From: Pseudomonas paralactis
GTDB taxonomy: Bacteria; Pseudomonadota; Gammaproteobacteria; Pseudomonadales; Pseudomonadaceae
Reading direction: 5' to 3'
NCBI RefSeq assembly: GCF_001439735.1
Contig: NZ_JYLN01000014.1
Location: 23,211 to 87,210, forward strand
DNA length: 64,000 bases
The position numbers and the translations under genes are program-made. The notes beneath the pieces are model-generated. The model saw only the letters and a list, made by a program, of their open reading frames with translations. It was not told where the DNA came from and made no database searches. Positions 16,971 through 24,818 of this stretch are shown in pieces. Position 1 is the stretch's first letter. Each line of letters starts with the position of its first letter.

Positions 16971-17486
16971 ATGGCCCGTGGGGTTAACAAAGTCATATTG
17001 GTCGGTACTTGCGGCCAGGATCCCGAAGTTCGCTACTTGCCTAACGGTAATGCCGTGACCAACCTGAGTCTGGCGACCAGCGAACAGTGGACCGACAAGC
17101 AGACCGGCCAGAAGGTCGAGAAAACCGAATGGCACCGCGTGTCGATGTTCGGCAAGGTCGCAGAGATCGCCGGTGAATACCTGCGTAAAGGTTCGCAGGT
17201 TTACATCGAAGGCAAGCTGCAAACCCGCGAGTGGGAAAAAGACGGCATCAAGCGTTACACCACCGAAATCGTGGTCGACATGCAAGGCACCATGCAACTG
17301 CTGGGTGGCCGTCCACAGGGCGACCAACAGGGCCAGGGCGGCATGTCCAACTCGGCACCGCGTGCACCGCAGTCGCGTCCGCAGCCAACCCAGCAGCCAC
17401 AGCGTGAGTCGCGCCCGGCGCCACAACAGGCTGCGCCGCAACCGGCTCAGGATTTCGACAGCTTTGATGACGATATTCCGTTCTGA
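16971..17486 (+). CDS. ssb: Single-stranded DNA-binding protein
   Basis: Essential ssDNA-binding protein, 171 aa. It has an N-terminal OB fold (residues 1-112: MARGVNKVILVGTCGQDPEVR ... WEKDGIKRYTTEIVVD), a Gln/Pro/Arg-rich linker (about 113-158) and the acidic C-terminal peptide DSFDDDIPF that recruits partner proteins. It has a GGAG ribosome binding site and ends at a strong terminator. It marks the left edge of the gvg cluster. Confidence 0.97.
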   Translation: MARGVNKVILVGTCGQDPEVRYLPNGNAVTNLSLATSEQWTDKQTGQKVEKTEWHRVSMFGKVAEIAGEYLRKGSQVYIEGKLQTREWEKDGIKRYTTEIVVDMQGTMQLLGGRPQGDQQGQGGMSNSAPRAPQSRPQPTQQPQRESRPAPQQAAPQPAQDFDSFDDDIPF

Positions 17487-17514
17487 GGAGCCGCAGTTTT
17501 CAGAACGTAATGCA

Positions 17515-17551
17515 TAAAAAAGCGAAGCCATATTTGGCTTCGCTTTTTTTA
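17515..17551. terminator. Bidirectional terminator between ssb and gvgK
   Basis: Stem AGCGAAGCCA / TGGCTTCGCT with a TATT loop, preceded by A6 and followed by T7. It separates ssb from the convergent minus-strand gvg cluster. Confidence 0.9.
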
Positions 17552-17594
17552 TGCGCGCAGACTCCTGTGACGCAAAAAAATACAGCGCCGGAAC

Positions 17595-18206
17595 TCAGCC
17601 CGTCTGCTGCAGCAACGGATACAGCGAGATCACCAGCAACGCCGCCATGCCGAAGTTGAACACGCGTAACCAGCGCGGGTTGCGTAGCACGTTGCGTAAT
17701 ACACTGCCAAACCCAGCCCAAACCCCCACGCTCGGCGCGTTGATCAGCGCGAAGACCGTCGCGATGATCACCACGTTCATGGTGTAGCCCTGCAATGGTG
17801 TGTAGGTGCTGATTGCACCGATTGCCATCACCCATGCCTTGGGATTGACCCATTGAAACGCCGCCGCGCCCCAGAACCCAAGAGGCTTGCCCTTGCCTTG
17901 GGTGTCTTCGGACGCCGGGCCTGAGCAGGCGATGTTCCACGCCAGGTACAGCAAGTAAGCCGCGCCGGCATAGCGCAGGATCGTATAGAGCACCGGATAG
18001 GCTGTAAACGCCGCGCCCAGTCCAAGCCCCACCGCCAATACCAGCACCAGAAACCCGGAGCTGATGCCGAGGATATGCGGGATGGTGCGCTGGAAGCCGA
18101 AATTAACCCCCGAGGCCAGCAGCATGGCGTTATTGGGGCCCGGGGTGACGGACGTGACAAACGCAAATAAAGCAAACGCCAGCATCAAATCAAACGACAA
18201 GGACAT
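17595..18206 (-). CDS. gvgK: LysE/RhtB-family amino acid exporter (gvg cluster, distal)
   Basis: 203-aa inner-membrane exporter with the LysE signature near the N-terminus (VTSVTPGPNNAMLL), a hydrophobic pattern of about six TM segments and the family motif AAAFQWVNPKAWVMAIGA. It is one of three LysE proteins in the cluster, and probably exports the vinylglycine product or a precursor. The letter K is assigned by position in the WH6 gvg order, from memory. It could instead be an ordinary LysE gene flanking the cluster: an 87-bp gap separates it from gvgJ. Confidence 0.8.
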   Translation of the reverse strand: MSLSFDLMLAFALFAFVTSVTPGPNNAMLLASGVNFGFQRTIPHILGISSGFLVLVLAVGLGLGAAFTAYPVLYTILRYAGAAYLLYLAWNIACSGPASEDTQGKGKPLGFWGAAAFQWVNPKAWVMAIGAISTYTPLQGYTMNVVIIATVFALINAPSVGVWAGFGSVLRNVLRNPRWLRVFNFGMAALLVISLYPLLQQTG

Positions 18207-18293
18207 GGGATTTTCCTGGAAACGGGCTTTAGCGCGTTACCTGCCACCCGGGTAGCGCGGGTACAGGTGCACTGTGGCCACGTAAAGTTGAAG

Positions 18294-18935
18294 TCAGAGC
18301 AGCGAGCTGAGAAACCCGATGGCAACCATCGAGTAGAACGCTGCACAAATCAGCCCGAACGACTTACGGGTTCGGGCAAAAAACGGTTCTGCCGAGTGGG
18401 CGGAAAACGCCAGGGCATAGGTGCAGAAAATCAGGAAACCCAACAACGCACAGGCCGCCACCAGCACAAAACTGGCCCAGGCCGGTGCGTTGACGCTCAG
18501 GCCCACGGTGGTCACGGTGAACCAGGTCAAGGCCGCCTTGGGGTTGGTCAGGTGGATGCCCAGCCCCTGTAGATAAAAGCCCAGGTTACGCGTCTGTTTT
18601 GCTCGCGCTTTGGCCACCGTCGTGGCGTTATGCGCCAGCGCACTGCGCACCGACTTCCAGGCCAGGAAGAACAGGTAGCAGGCGCCGAACACCTTCAGCC
18701 ACAGGATGATCTGGGTGTTGGACATCAGCAGCGCCGACACGCCGGCAGCGGTCATCGCGCCCCAGCACAACGACCCGGAGATAACCCCCGCCGCCAGCGC
18801 CAGGCCCGGCGTACGCCCGTAGTTCAAGGAGGTGTTGGCGATGGCCAGGTTGCCTGGGCCCGGGCTGGCGGTGCCGATCACGTAGACCCCCAGTGCCGCT
18901 GCAAAACTTGAAAACTCAAACATAGGTGCACTCAT
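18294..18935 (-). CDS. gvgJ: LysE-family amino acid exporter
   Basis: Inner-membrane exporter with the TASPGPGNLAIANTSLNYG variant of the LysE N-terminal motif and the KAALTWFTVTTVG region. I start it at the ATG at 18935 (MSAPMFEFSS, 213 aa); a second ATG at 18923 is equally possible because neither has a strong ribosome binding site. The open frame upstream overlaps gvgI in another frame and is not coding. It lies 65 bases after gvgI and belongs to the FVG operon. Confidence 0.8.
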   Translation of the reverse strand: MSAPMFEFSSFAAALGVYVIGTASPGPGNLAIANTSLNYGRTPGLALAAGVISGSLCWGAMTAAGVSALLMSNTQIILWLKVFGACYLFFLAWKSVRSALAHNATTVAKARAKQTRNLGFYLQGLGIHLTNPKAALTWFTVTTVGLSVNAPAWASFVLVAACALLGFLIFCTYALAFSAHSAEPFFARTRKSFGLICAAFYSMVAIGFLSSLL

Positions 18936-19000
18936 ACCCGTGGCGCCAGCGCGCAGTGAGCACTTCAAGCCAGCGCGGCTTGAAGTGATGGTCAAAAAAG

Positions 19001-19609
19001 CTACTTGAAGCAACGATGATCCGGCTCCTGGGCGCGAATCTTCTCCATCCAGGGCTTGAGTTCCGATTGCTTGTACAGGCGCTCGCCCCAATTCTCCGGT
19101 GAGACCGGCAATGGCCGCCCCGGCAGGATGTAGTCGGTGAGCAGGTGAATGAACTGCTGCAGGCAATAGGCACCCACATGCAGGCGCAGCGAGGAAGCCG
19201 TTTCGGCGGGCGCGACGTTGAAGCGCGCCACATCGATGATCTGCCCGCTGTCCACCGAAGGGGCCAGGTGATGACAGGTCGAGCCGTAGGTTTCATCGTT
19301 GTAGTAGATCGCGTAATGCTGACTGCCCAGGCCCCGATATTTAGGGGGCGCCGGGTGCAGGTTGATCGCGCCTTTGCGGGCATTCTTGTAGATGCTCTGC
19401 GGGAAGATGAAGTCGCCACGGTAGGAGATGATCCAGTCGCCTTCCCAATCATCCAGGTGATAAGGGTAGGGATCGCCCGGGTCCCAGCAAAACACCTCAA
19501 GGTTGGAGAACACGGTCTTGGCGAATTCCACACCGTGATCACACCAGTCCATGGTGCACACCGACAGCAGGACTTTGTCCTTGGATGGTTCGATCGTCTG
19601 CATCTTCAT
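19001..19609 (-). CDS. gvgI: Formyltransferase (10-formyl-THF-dependent fold) of the FVG pathway
   Basis: Predicted to place the N-formyl group on the aminooxy nitrogen of FVG. The ATG at 19609 (MKMQTIEPSK, 202 aa) follows a strong GGGAGA site. The formyltransferase catalytic triad is visible as Asn83-Leu-His85 in NLHPAPPKYRG and Asp120 in SVDSGQI, with the same spacing as purN/fmt enzymes. It is shorter than Fmt (about 310 aa) and lacks the Fmt C-terminal OB domain, so it is a stand-alone catalytic domain. Substrate assignment is inferred from the cluster, not from the sequence alone. Confidence 0.85.
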   Translation of the reverse strand: MKMQTIEPSKDKVLLSVCTMDWCDHGVEFAKTVFSNLEVFCWDPGDPYPYHLDDWEGDWIISYRGDFIFPQSIYKNARKGAINLHPAPPKYRGLGSQHYAIYYNDETYGSTCHHLAPSVDSGQIIDVARFNVAPAETASSLRLHVGAYCLQQFIHLLTDYILPGRPLPVSPENWGERLYKQSELKPWMEKIRAQEPDHRCFK

Positions 19610-19669
19610 TTCTCCCTTTCCAGCGAATGTGGGTGACAACGACCGTCCCCCGGTAAGCCCGCTCGATCG

Positions 19670-20989
19670 TTAGTACGCGACAGCCCTGACCACTGCACTG
19701 AAGCGCTCGACCATTTGCCCCAGCTCACCTTCGCTGGTGATAAACGGCGGTGCGAACAGCACATGATTGCCTTGTGTGCCTTGCACTGTGCCGCTGCCGG
19801 GATAAATCAGCAGGCCGCGTTGCAGCGCCTCTTGCTTGAGGGCCGCGGCATACGCGCCGCCGCTCCTGAACGGGGCCTTGGTGGCTCGGCTCTCGACAAA
19901 CTCGACGCCCACGAACAATCCGCGCCCGCGCACATCGCCGACAATATCCAGGTCAGCCAGGCTTTCCCTGAGCCAGGCGCGTAGTTGCTCACCGCGTTGG
20001 CGCACTTGTTTCAGCAGATCTTCTTCGACGATGACTTGCTGCACTTCCAGGGCAATGGCACAGGCCAGCGGGTGGTTGACATGGGTTTGGCCGTTGCCCA
20101 GCACACCCGAGCCACGGGCCATCACTGAATGTATCCGGTCACTGATCAACAACGCCGAGATCGGCATATAGCCCGCCGCCAGGCCTTTGCCGACCGCAAC
20201 CATGTCCGGCACGATGCCGTCGTCGGCATAGGCGAACAGCTGCCCGGTACGCCCCATGCCGGCCATCACCTCATCGAGGATCAGCAGCACGTCGTGACGC
20301 TCGCACACCGCTTTGATCTTGCGAAAATAACCGGGCACCGCAGGCACCGCGCCGTTGGTGGAGCCCACCACGGTCTCGGCAAAAAACGCGGCTACATTTT
20401 CACTGCCCAGGCTACGAATCCTGGCGTCCAGCTCATCGGCCAGGCGCGTGGCGTACTGCTCCTGGCTCTCGTCGGGCTGTTGATCACGATAGGCGTAGCA
20501 GGGCGAGACGAACTCGGCGGGTGCAAACAGTCGACCGAACACCGACTGGCGCTGCGGGTTGCCGGAGATGCTCAAAGTACCCAGCGTGCTGCCGTGATAG
20601 CTCTGTTGGCGGGAGATGAACACTGACTTGTCGGGCAAGCCGCGCTCGCACTGGTACTGGTAAGCGATTTTCATCGCCAGCTCCATCACCTCCGAGCCGC
20701 CGGACAGGAACTGCGCACGCGCCAGGCCGCCACTGGCTGCCACCAGGCGCTCGGCGAGCTCCTCGGCGGCAGCGGTGGTGAAGCTGCCCGCATGGGCCCA
20801 GGCCAGTTTCTTCGCTTCGCGCTCCAATGCTGCGGCGATGCGCGGATGCCCGTGGCCCAGGCTCGACACTGCGACACCGCCGCAGGTGTCCAGGTAGCGT
20901 TTGCCGGTTGCATCCTCAAGCCAAACCCCGCTCCCGCCGACCGCCAGGATCGGTGAGCTGTTGAGGTTTTTATAGATCACTTTTGACAT
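19670..20989 (-). CDS. gvgH: Class III PLP-dependent aminotransferase
   Basis: 439-aa omega/ornithine-type aminotransferase. PLP residues are visible: Asp239 in LILDEVM, and Lys268 in VAVGKGLAAGY, the Schiff-base lysine. The phosphate-binding SGGSE segment is at about residues 96-100. The ATG at 20989 follows GAGGAA. It lies between the 47-aa gvgG and the formyltransferase gvgI. As I recall, transposon insertions in this gene abolish FVG production in WH6. Its amino donor and acceptor are unknown. Confidence 0.88.
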   Translation of the reverse strand: MSKVIYKNLNSSPILAVGGSGVWLEDATGKRYLDTCGGVAVSSLGHGHPRIAAALEREAKKLAWAHAGSFTTAAAEELAERLVAASGGLARAQFLSGGSEVMELAMKIAYQYQCERGLPDKSVFISRQQSYHGSTLGTLSISGNPQRQSVFGRLFAPAEFVSPCYAYRDQQPDESQEQYATRLADELDARIRSLGSENVAAFFAETVVGSTNGAVPAVPGYFRKIKAVCERHDVLLILDEVMAGMGRTGQLFAYADDGIVPDMVAVGKGLAAGYMPISALLISDRIHSVMARGSGVLGNGQTHVNHPLACAIALEVQQVIVEEDLLKQVRQRGEQLRAWLRESLADLDIVGDVRGRGLFVGVEFVESRATKAPFRSGGAYAAALKQEALQRGLLIYPGSGTVQGTQGNHVLFAPPFITSEGELGQMVERFSAVVRAVAY

Positions 20990-21015
20990 GGACGCAGTTC
21001 CTCAGGCGATGGGCG

Positions 21016-21159
21016 TTAGCGTTTACTCACAGCGTGATCCCAAGCCGTCGGAGCCTGATGAAAGCGCCGCCCGAAACGTGAGGAATGGAACACCGAACGC
21101 GTCAGCCCGATGGGCAGCAACACGACGATAAACATCAGAAACGCAAGAAATCTCAGCAC
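21016..21159 (-). CDS. gvgG: 47-aa membrane-type small protein of the gvg cluster
   Basis: GTG-started ORF of 47 codons plus stop, with GGAG about 9 bases upstream. It reads as a single hydrophobic segment (LRFLAFLMFIVVLLPIGLT, residues 2-20) followed by a basic tail rich in Arg, His and Ser and ending VSKR. The size (144 nt) fits one of the two ORFs under 150 nt reported as required for FVG production in WH6. It begins 31 bases after gvgF and ends 26 bases before gvgH. A one-helix membrane scaffold or transporter partner is a guess. Confidence 0.75.
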   Translation of the reverse strand: MLRFLAFLMFIVVLLPIGLTRSVFHSSRFGRRFHQAPTAWDHAVSKR

Positions 21160-21190
21160 GGTAAAAGCTCCATTGAGTTAAAGGTAAGGG

Positions 21191-23032
21191 TCAATCCAGC
21201 GGGATCTCGCTGCGCCAATCCACAGCCTCGACGAAGGCCGGTTGGCCGGGGCGCTCCAGCACGTAACGGCCCAAAACCAGTACGTCCATTTCGGTGCGCA
21301 TGAAGCAGGCGTACGCTTCCTCGGGCTTGCACACGATCGGCTCACCGCGCACGTTGAACGAGGTGTTAACCAGCACCGAGCAGCCCGTGCGCTCCTTGAA
21401 ACTGCGCAGCAGGTAGGTGAACGGTGCGTTGTTTTCCTCGGTCACCGTTTGCACCCGTGCCGACAGGTCGACGTGGGTCACCGCCGGCAATTGCGAGCGA
21501 ATGTTGTTGATGCTGCCCAGGCCGCGCTCCGGGCCGCCTTCTTGCCGCGACTGCTGGGATTTGATCGAGTCGGTGACCGGCGCGACCATCAGCATGTAAG
21601 GGCTTTTTTCGCAGATGTCGAAATAGTTACCGGCGTCCTCGGCCAGCACGGCCGGGGCAAACGGGCGGAACGACTCGCGGTATTTGATCTTCAGGTTCAT
21701 GGTGCGCTGCATCTCTGGGTTGCGCGCATCACCCAGAATGGAACGCGCGCCCAGGGCCCGTGGGCCAAACTCCATGCGGCCCTGGAACCAACCCACCACC
21801 GCGCCCTCGGCCAGGCGACTGGCAACCTGGTCATACAAACCGGCGTCGTCATAGCGGGTGAAGGGGTAGTGGTTTTCCAGCAGAAACCGGGCGATTTCTT
21901 CGTCGCCAAAGCCCGGGCCCAGCAGGCTGCCGCTCATGGCATCAGACTTGCCACCTTCCAGGTGCGGGCGCCCGCTGTGCTTGACGGCAAAGTCCAGCGC
22001 CGCCCCCAGGGCGCAACCGGCATCACCGGCCGCCGGCTGAATCCAGATCGAATCAAAACGCCCCGAGCGGCTGAGCACGCCGTTGGCCACGCAGTTCAAG
22101 GCCACGCCACCGGCCAGGCACAGATTGCGCTCGCCGGTCTGTTTGACCGCGGCAGTGGCCAGGCCCAGCACCACTTCCTCGGTGACTTTTTGAATCGACG
22201 CGGCCAGGTCGCACTCGCGCTGTGAGATCGGGCTTTCGGGTTGTCGGATCGGCCCGCCGAACAGTTCTTCAAACGCTTCGCCGACCATGCGCTCACCGCG
22301 CAGGTACTCGAAGTACTTCATGTTCAGGGTGAACGAACCGTCCTCGCGGATATTGATCAGCTCGTCGCGAATCTTGTCGGCATAGATCGGTCGGCCGTAG
22401 GGCGCCAGGCCCATCAGTTTGTATTCCCCGGAGTCGACCTTGAACCCGCAATAGTAGGTCATGGCCGAATACAGCAAACCCACGGAATGAGGGTAGGAAA
22501 TCGAGTTTTTCAGCTCAAGGCTGGAGCCCTGACCGTGCCAGATGGTGGTCGAATGCCATTCGCCGATGCCGTCGATGCACAATACCGCCGCGTTCTTGAA
22601 CGGTGACGGGTAAAACGCCGCCGCCGCGTGGGAACGGTGATGCTGGGAGGCCTGGGTGCGTGGCGCCTTGCCCCGGCCCAGAATGTCCAATTGCTCGTCG
22701 ACGAACTTAAGCACGTTCCACTTCCAGCGAATCCATTCTGGCATCGCATTGATGAACGTACGTGCGCCGCCGATACCACCGCTGGCAAACGACGAAATCA
22801 CCCGAGAGAATTTTTCCTGGGGGTCTTCGTAGTAAACCACCGCCTGCAGGTCATCCAGGCTGATGCCCTCGGCGTCCAGGCAATAGGCAATCGCCTGGGC
22901 CGGGAACGCCGGGTCGTGGCGCACGCGGGTGAAGCGCTCTTCCTGGGCGGCAGCGACGGGCACGCCGTCCTTGACCAGGGCGGCAGCACTGTCGTGGTAG
23001 AAGGCAGAAATCCCTAAAACATAATTAGCCAT
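21191..23032 (-). CDS. gvgF: NodU/HypF-type carbamoyltransferase
   Basis: 613-aa O-carbamoyltransferase homologue. The N-terminal Kae1-like domain has GISAFYHDSAAALV at residues 8-21 and the metal-binding HHRSH at 131-135. The C-terminal domain has GRMEFGPRALGARSILGD and the VNTSFNVRGEPIVCKPEEA motif. The family transfers carbamoyl from carbamoyl phosphate through carbamoyl-adenylate. FVG itself carries no carbamate, so the group may activate a hydroxyl as a leaving group, for example to form the vinyl bond (inference). The start at 23032 has a somewhat distant GAGGA. Confidence 0.88.
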   Translation of the reverse strand: MANYVLGISAFYHDSAAALVKDGVPVAAAQEERFTRVRHDPAFPAQAIAYCLDAEGISLDDLQAVVYYEDPQEKFSRVISSFASGGIGGARTFINAMPEWIRWKWNVLKFVDEQLDILGRGKAPRTQASQHHRSHAAAAFYPSPFKNAAVLCIDGIGEWHSTTIWHGQGSSLELKNSISYPHSVGLLYSAMTYYCGFKVDSGEYKLMGLAPYGRPIYADKIRDELINIREDGSFTLNMKYFEYLRGERMVGEAFEELFGGPIRQPESPISQRECDLAASIQKVTEEVVLGLATAAVKQTGERNLCLAGGVALNCVANGVLSRSGRFDSIWIQPAAGDAGCALGAALDFAVKHSGRPHLEGGKSDAMSGSLLGPGFGDEEIARFLLENHYPFTRYDDAGLYDQVASRLAEGAVVGWFQGRMEFGPRALGARSILGDARNPEMQRTMNLKIKYRESFRPFAPAVLAEDAGNYFDICEKSPYMLMVAPVTDSIKSQQSRQEGGPERGLGSINNIRSQLPAVTHVDLSARVQTVTEENNAPFTYLLRSFKERTGCSVLVNTSFNVRGEPIVCKPEEAYACFMRTEMDVLVLGRYVLERPGQPAFVEAVDWRSEIPLD

Positions 23033-23120
23033 TTAACTGTGCATCCTCGTCACATTTCGCCAATCCATGGAGTCGCCCGCCAATCGAACTGCTGGCGTGT
23101 GGGCAACCTTTCTCTGCGTA

Positions 23121-23744
23121 TCAAGACCACCATTGCGCGAATGGCAGGCTTCGTAGAACCGGGATCAAAGACACCACGAGCACCAGGCTCATGGTGATAT
23201 TGAACGCCTTCAAACGTTGCGGCTGGGTCAGGAAGCGCCGCAGGTACTGCCCGAAAAACACCCAAACCATCGAACACGGTGAACCGAATACAAAAAACAG
23301 CAGCGCAATCAGAAACACCTGCACCGTGTATGAGCCCAGGGGCGAGGTGTAGGCCAGCACTGCGCCCACCGCCATCACCCAGGCTTTGGGGTTGACCCAC
23401 TGAAACAGTGCCGCGGCGGTGAACCCCAAAGGCTTGCCTGATTGGTCACCCAGGTCGGTGGTGGGGGCACTGGCAATCTGATACGCCAGGAATAACAAGT
23501 ACAAAGCGCCGACCACCTGCAAGCCATCATGCAACCACGGGTACTGGCGGAACACCGCCCCGGCCCCCAACCCGACTGCCACCAGCATCAGCGGAAAACC
23601 GATGTTGATACCCGCCACATGGCGCAGGGTACGGCCAATGCCGAAATTGGCGCCGGACGACATCAACATCACGTTGTTCGGGCCTGGCGTGACGCAGGTA
23701 GCGATCACGAACAGCACGATCGAGTAGTAATCCAGTGCCTGCAT
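23121..23744 (-). CDS. gvgE: LysE/RhtB-family amino acid exporter (central)
   Basis: 207-aa membrane exporter with VTPGPNNVMLMSSGANFG and FQWVNPKAWVMAVGAVLAY, close in sequence to the gvgK protein, suggesting duplication. The ATG at 23744 is placed 7 bases after AGGG; another ATG 6 bases upstream is too close to it. It starts 13 bases after the amidinotransferase stop. With gvgD it probably corresponds to the two central genes that deletion work in WH6 found dispensable for FVG (from memory). Confidence 0.8.
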   Translation of the reverse strand: MQALDYYSIVLFVIATCVTPGPNNVMLMSSGANFGIGRTLRHVAGINIGFPLMLVAVGLGAGAVFRQYPWLHDGLQVVGALYLLFLAYQIASAPTTDLGDQSGKPLGFTAAALFQWVNPKAWVMAVGAVLAYTSPLGSYTVQVFLIALLFFVFGSPCSMVWVFFGQYLRRFLTQPQRLKAFNITMSLVLVVSLIPVLRSLPFAQWWS

Positions 23745-23757
23745 GGTCATGCCCTGC

Positions 23758-24801
23758 TCAACGGTAATCTTCCAGCGTGCCCTGTCGACGAATGTCCACG
23801 GACACACAATGGAAACCGCCGCTCAAACTGCGCGCGTGGCGCATCTTCAGCGGTGCCACATCGATGCCGTGTTTTTCCAGTGCGCGAATCAGCGGGACTT
23901 GCTGGTCATTGATCACCGCCAGCGACGGGTTGACCATGATGAAGTTCATGCCCTGCCAAATAGAGGCACGCGGGTACGACCAGCAGTAACCGGTGTCCAC
24001 CATGTCGGGGGCCCAGATGATGTCCCAGTGTTTGAACACTTCGGGTACCTGATCCTTGCCGATGCGCTCGGGGTTCAACACCACCAGCCCCGGGCGCACC
24101 AGGGTGATGGTGGTGTCCAGGTGCGTACCGTCGTAGAACCCGCTGAGGGCGTGCACGCGATATTGGTCGCCCAGCACGCGCTTGAGCCACTCGTAGCCCA
24201 TGCGATTGCCGCTGCGTGAGACCAGGTAAAGAATGTCGCGGCCCATGCGCAGCACGTTGGCGGCATCGAAAATCGGCTCATCGTTGGCGATGATCGAGCC
24301 TTCACGGGGGTTGACCCGGTAGGTGCTGTCGGGCAGTTCCGGCTTGGGCGCAGAAATCCAGTTGGCGCCGCTGGCGAAGTACGCCTGCAGGTGTTCGCGG
24401 TAGGCAAAAGGTTCGAAGTAACGGCTGCGCAAGGCCATCGGCGCTTCAATGATGGTTTTGCCGATCGGCAGCAGCACATCCCTTGGGCAGTAGTTGTATT
24501 CGCCGTCGGTTTTCCAGTCGCTGGTGCCGAACAGTGCCGCGTGATAAGTCTCTTTGGGCCGGCGCACGGTCACGCCATGGCCGACCAGGAACGCGGCAAA
24601 GGCGTCCAGGTCTTCCTGTGCTTCTTCAACCAGTTGTTCGGGGTAAGGTCCTGACGGAATCTCATTGGGCGAGTCGTGGTGCTCGCTGTAGTCGAGGGCG
24701 AACAGGCCCTTGTCCGGCCGCGGCACGCGTGCGCCATGGGCGATACCCACGATCATTTCCTCGAGGGGGTCCCATTCGTTATGCACTTCTACCAAAGACA
24801 T
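23758..24801 (-). CDS. gvgD: Glycine/inosamine-type amidinotransferase
   Basis: 347-aa amidinotransferase fold. The catalytic residues of arginine:glycine amidinotransferase are all present: Asp179 in EPIFDAANVLRMG, His227 in DGTHLDTT, and Cys332 in GGFHCVSVDIRRQG. It would move an amidino group from arginine to an amine or aminooxy acceptor. The ATG at 24801 follows GAGGAG. Since FVG has no amidino group, it may make a second, guanidino-oxy product or act on a dispensable branch. It is related to enzymes of phaseolotoxin and cylindrospermopsin pathways. Confidence 0.87.
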   Translation of the reverse strand: MSLVEVHNEWDPLEEMIVGIAHGARVPRPDKGLFALDYSEHHDSPNEIPSGPYPEQLVEEAQEDLDAFAAFLVGHGVTVRRPKETYHAALFGTSDWKTDGEYNYCPRDVLLPIGKTIIEAPMALRSRYFEPFAYREHLQAYFASGANWISAPKPELPDSTYRVNPREGSIIANDEPIFDAANVLRMGRDILYLVSRSGNRMGYEWLKRVLGDQYRVHALSGFYDGTHLDTTITLVRPGLVVLNPERIGKDQVPEVFKHWDIIWAPDMVDTGYCWSYPRASIWQGMNFIMVNPSLAVINDQQVPLIRALEKHGIDVAPLKMRHARSLSGGFHCVSVDIRRQGTLEDYR

Positions 24802-24818
24802 AATTGCTCCTCGTGGCG

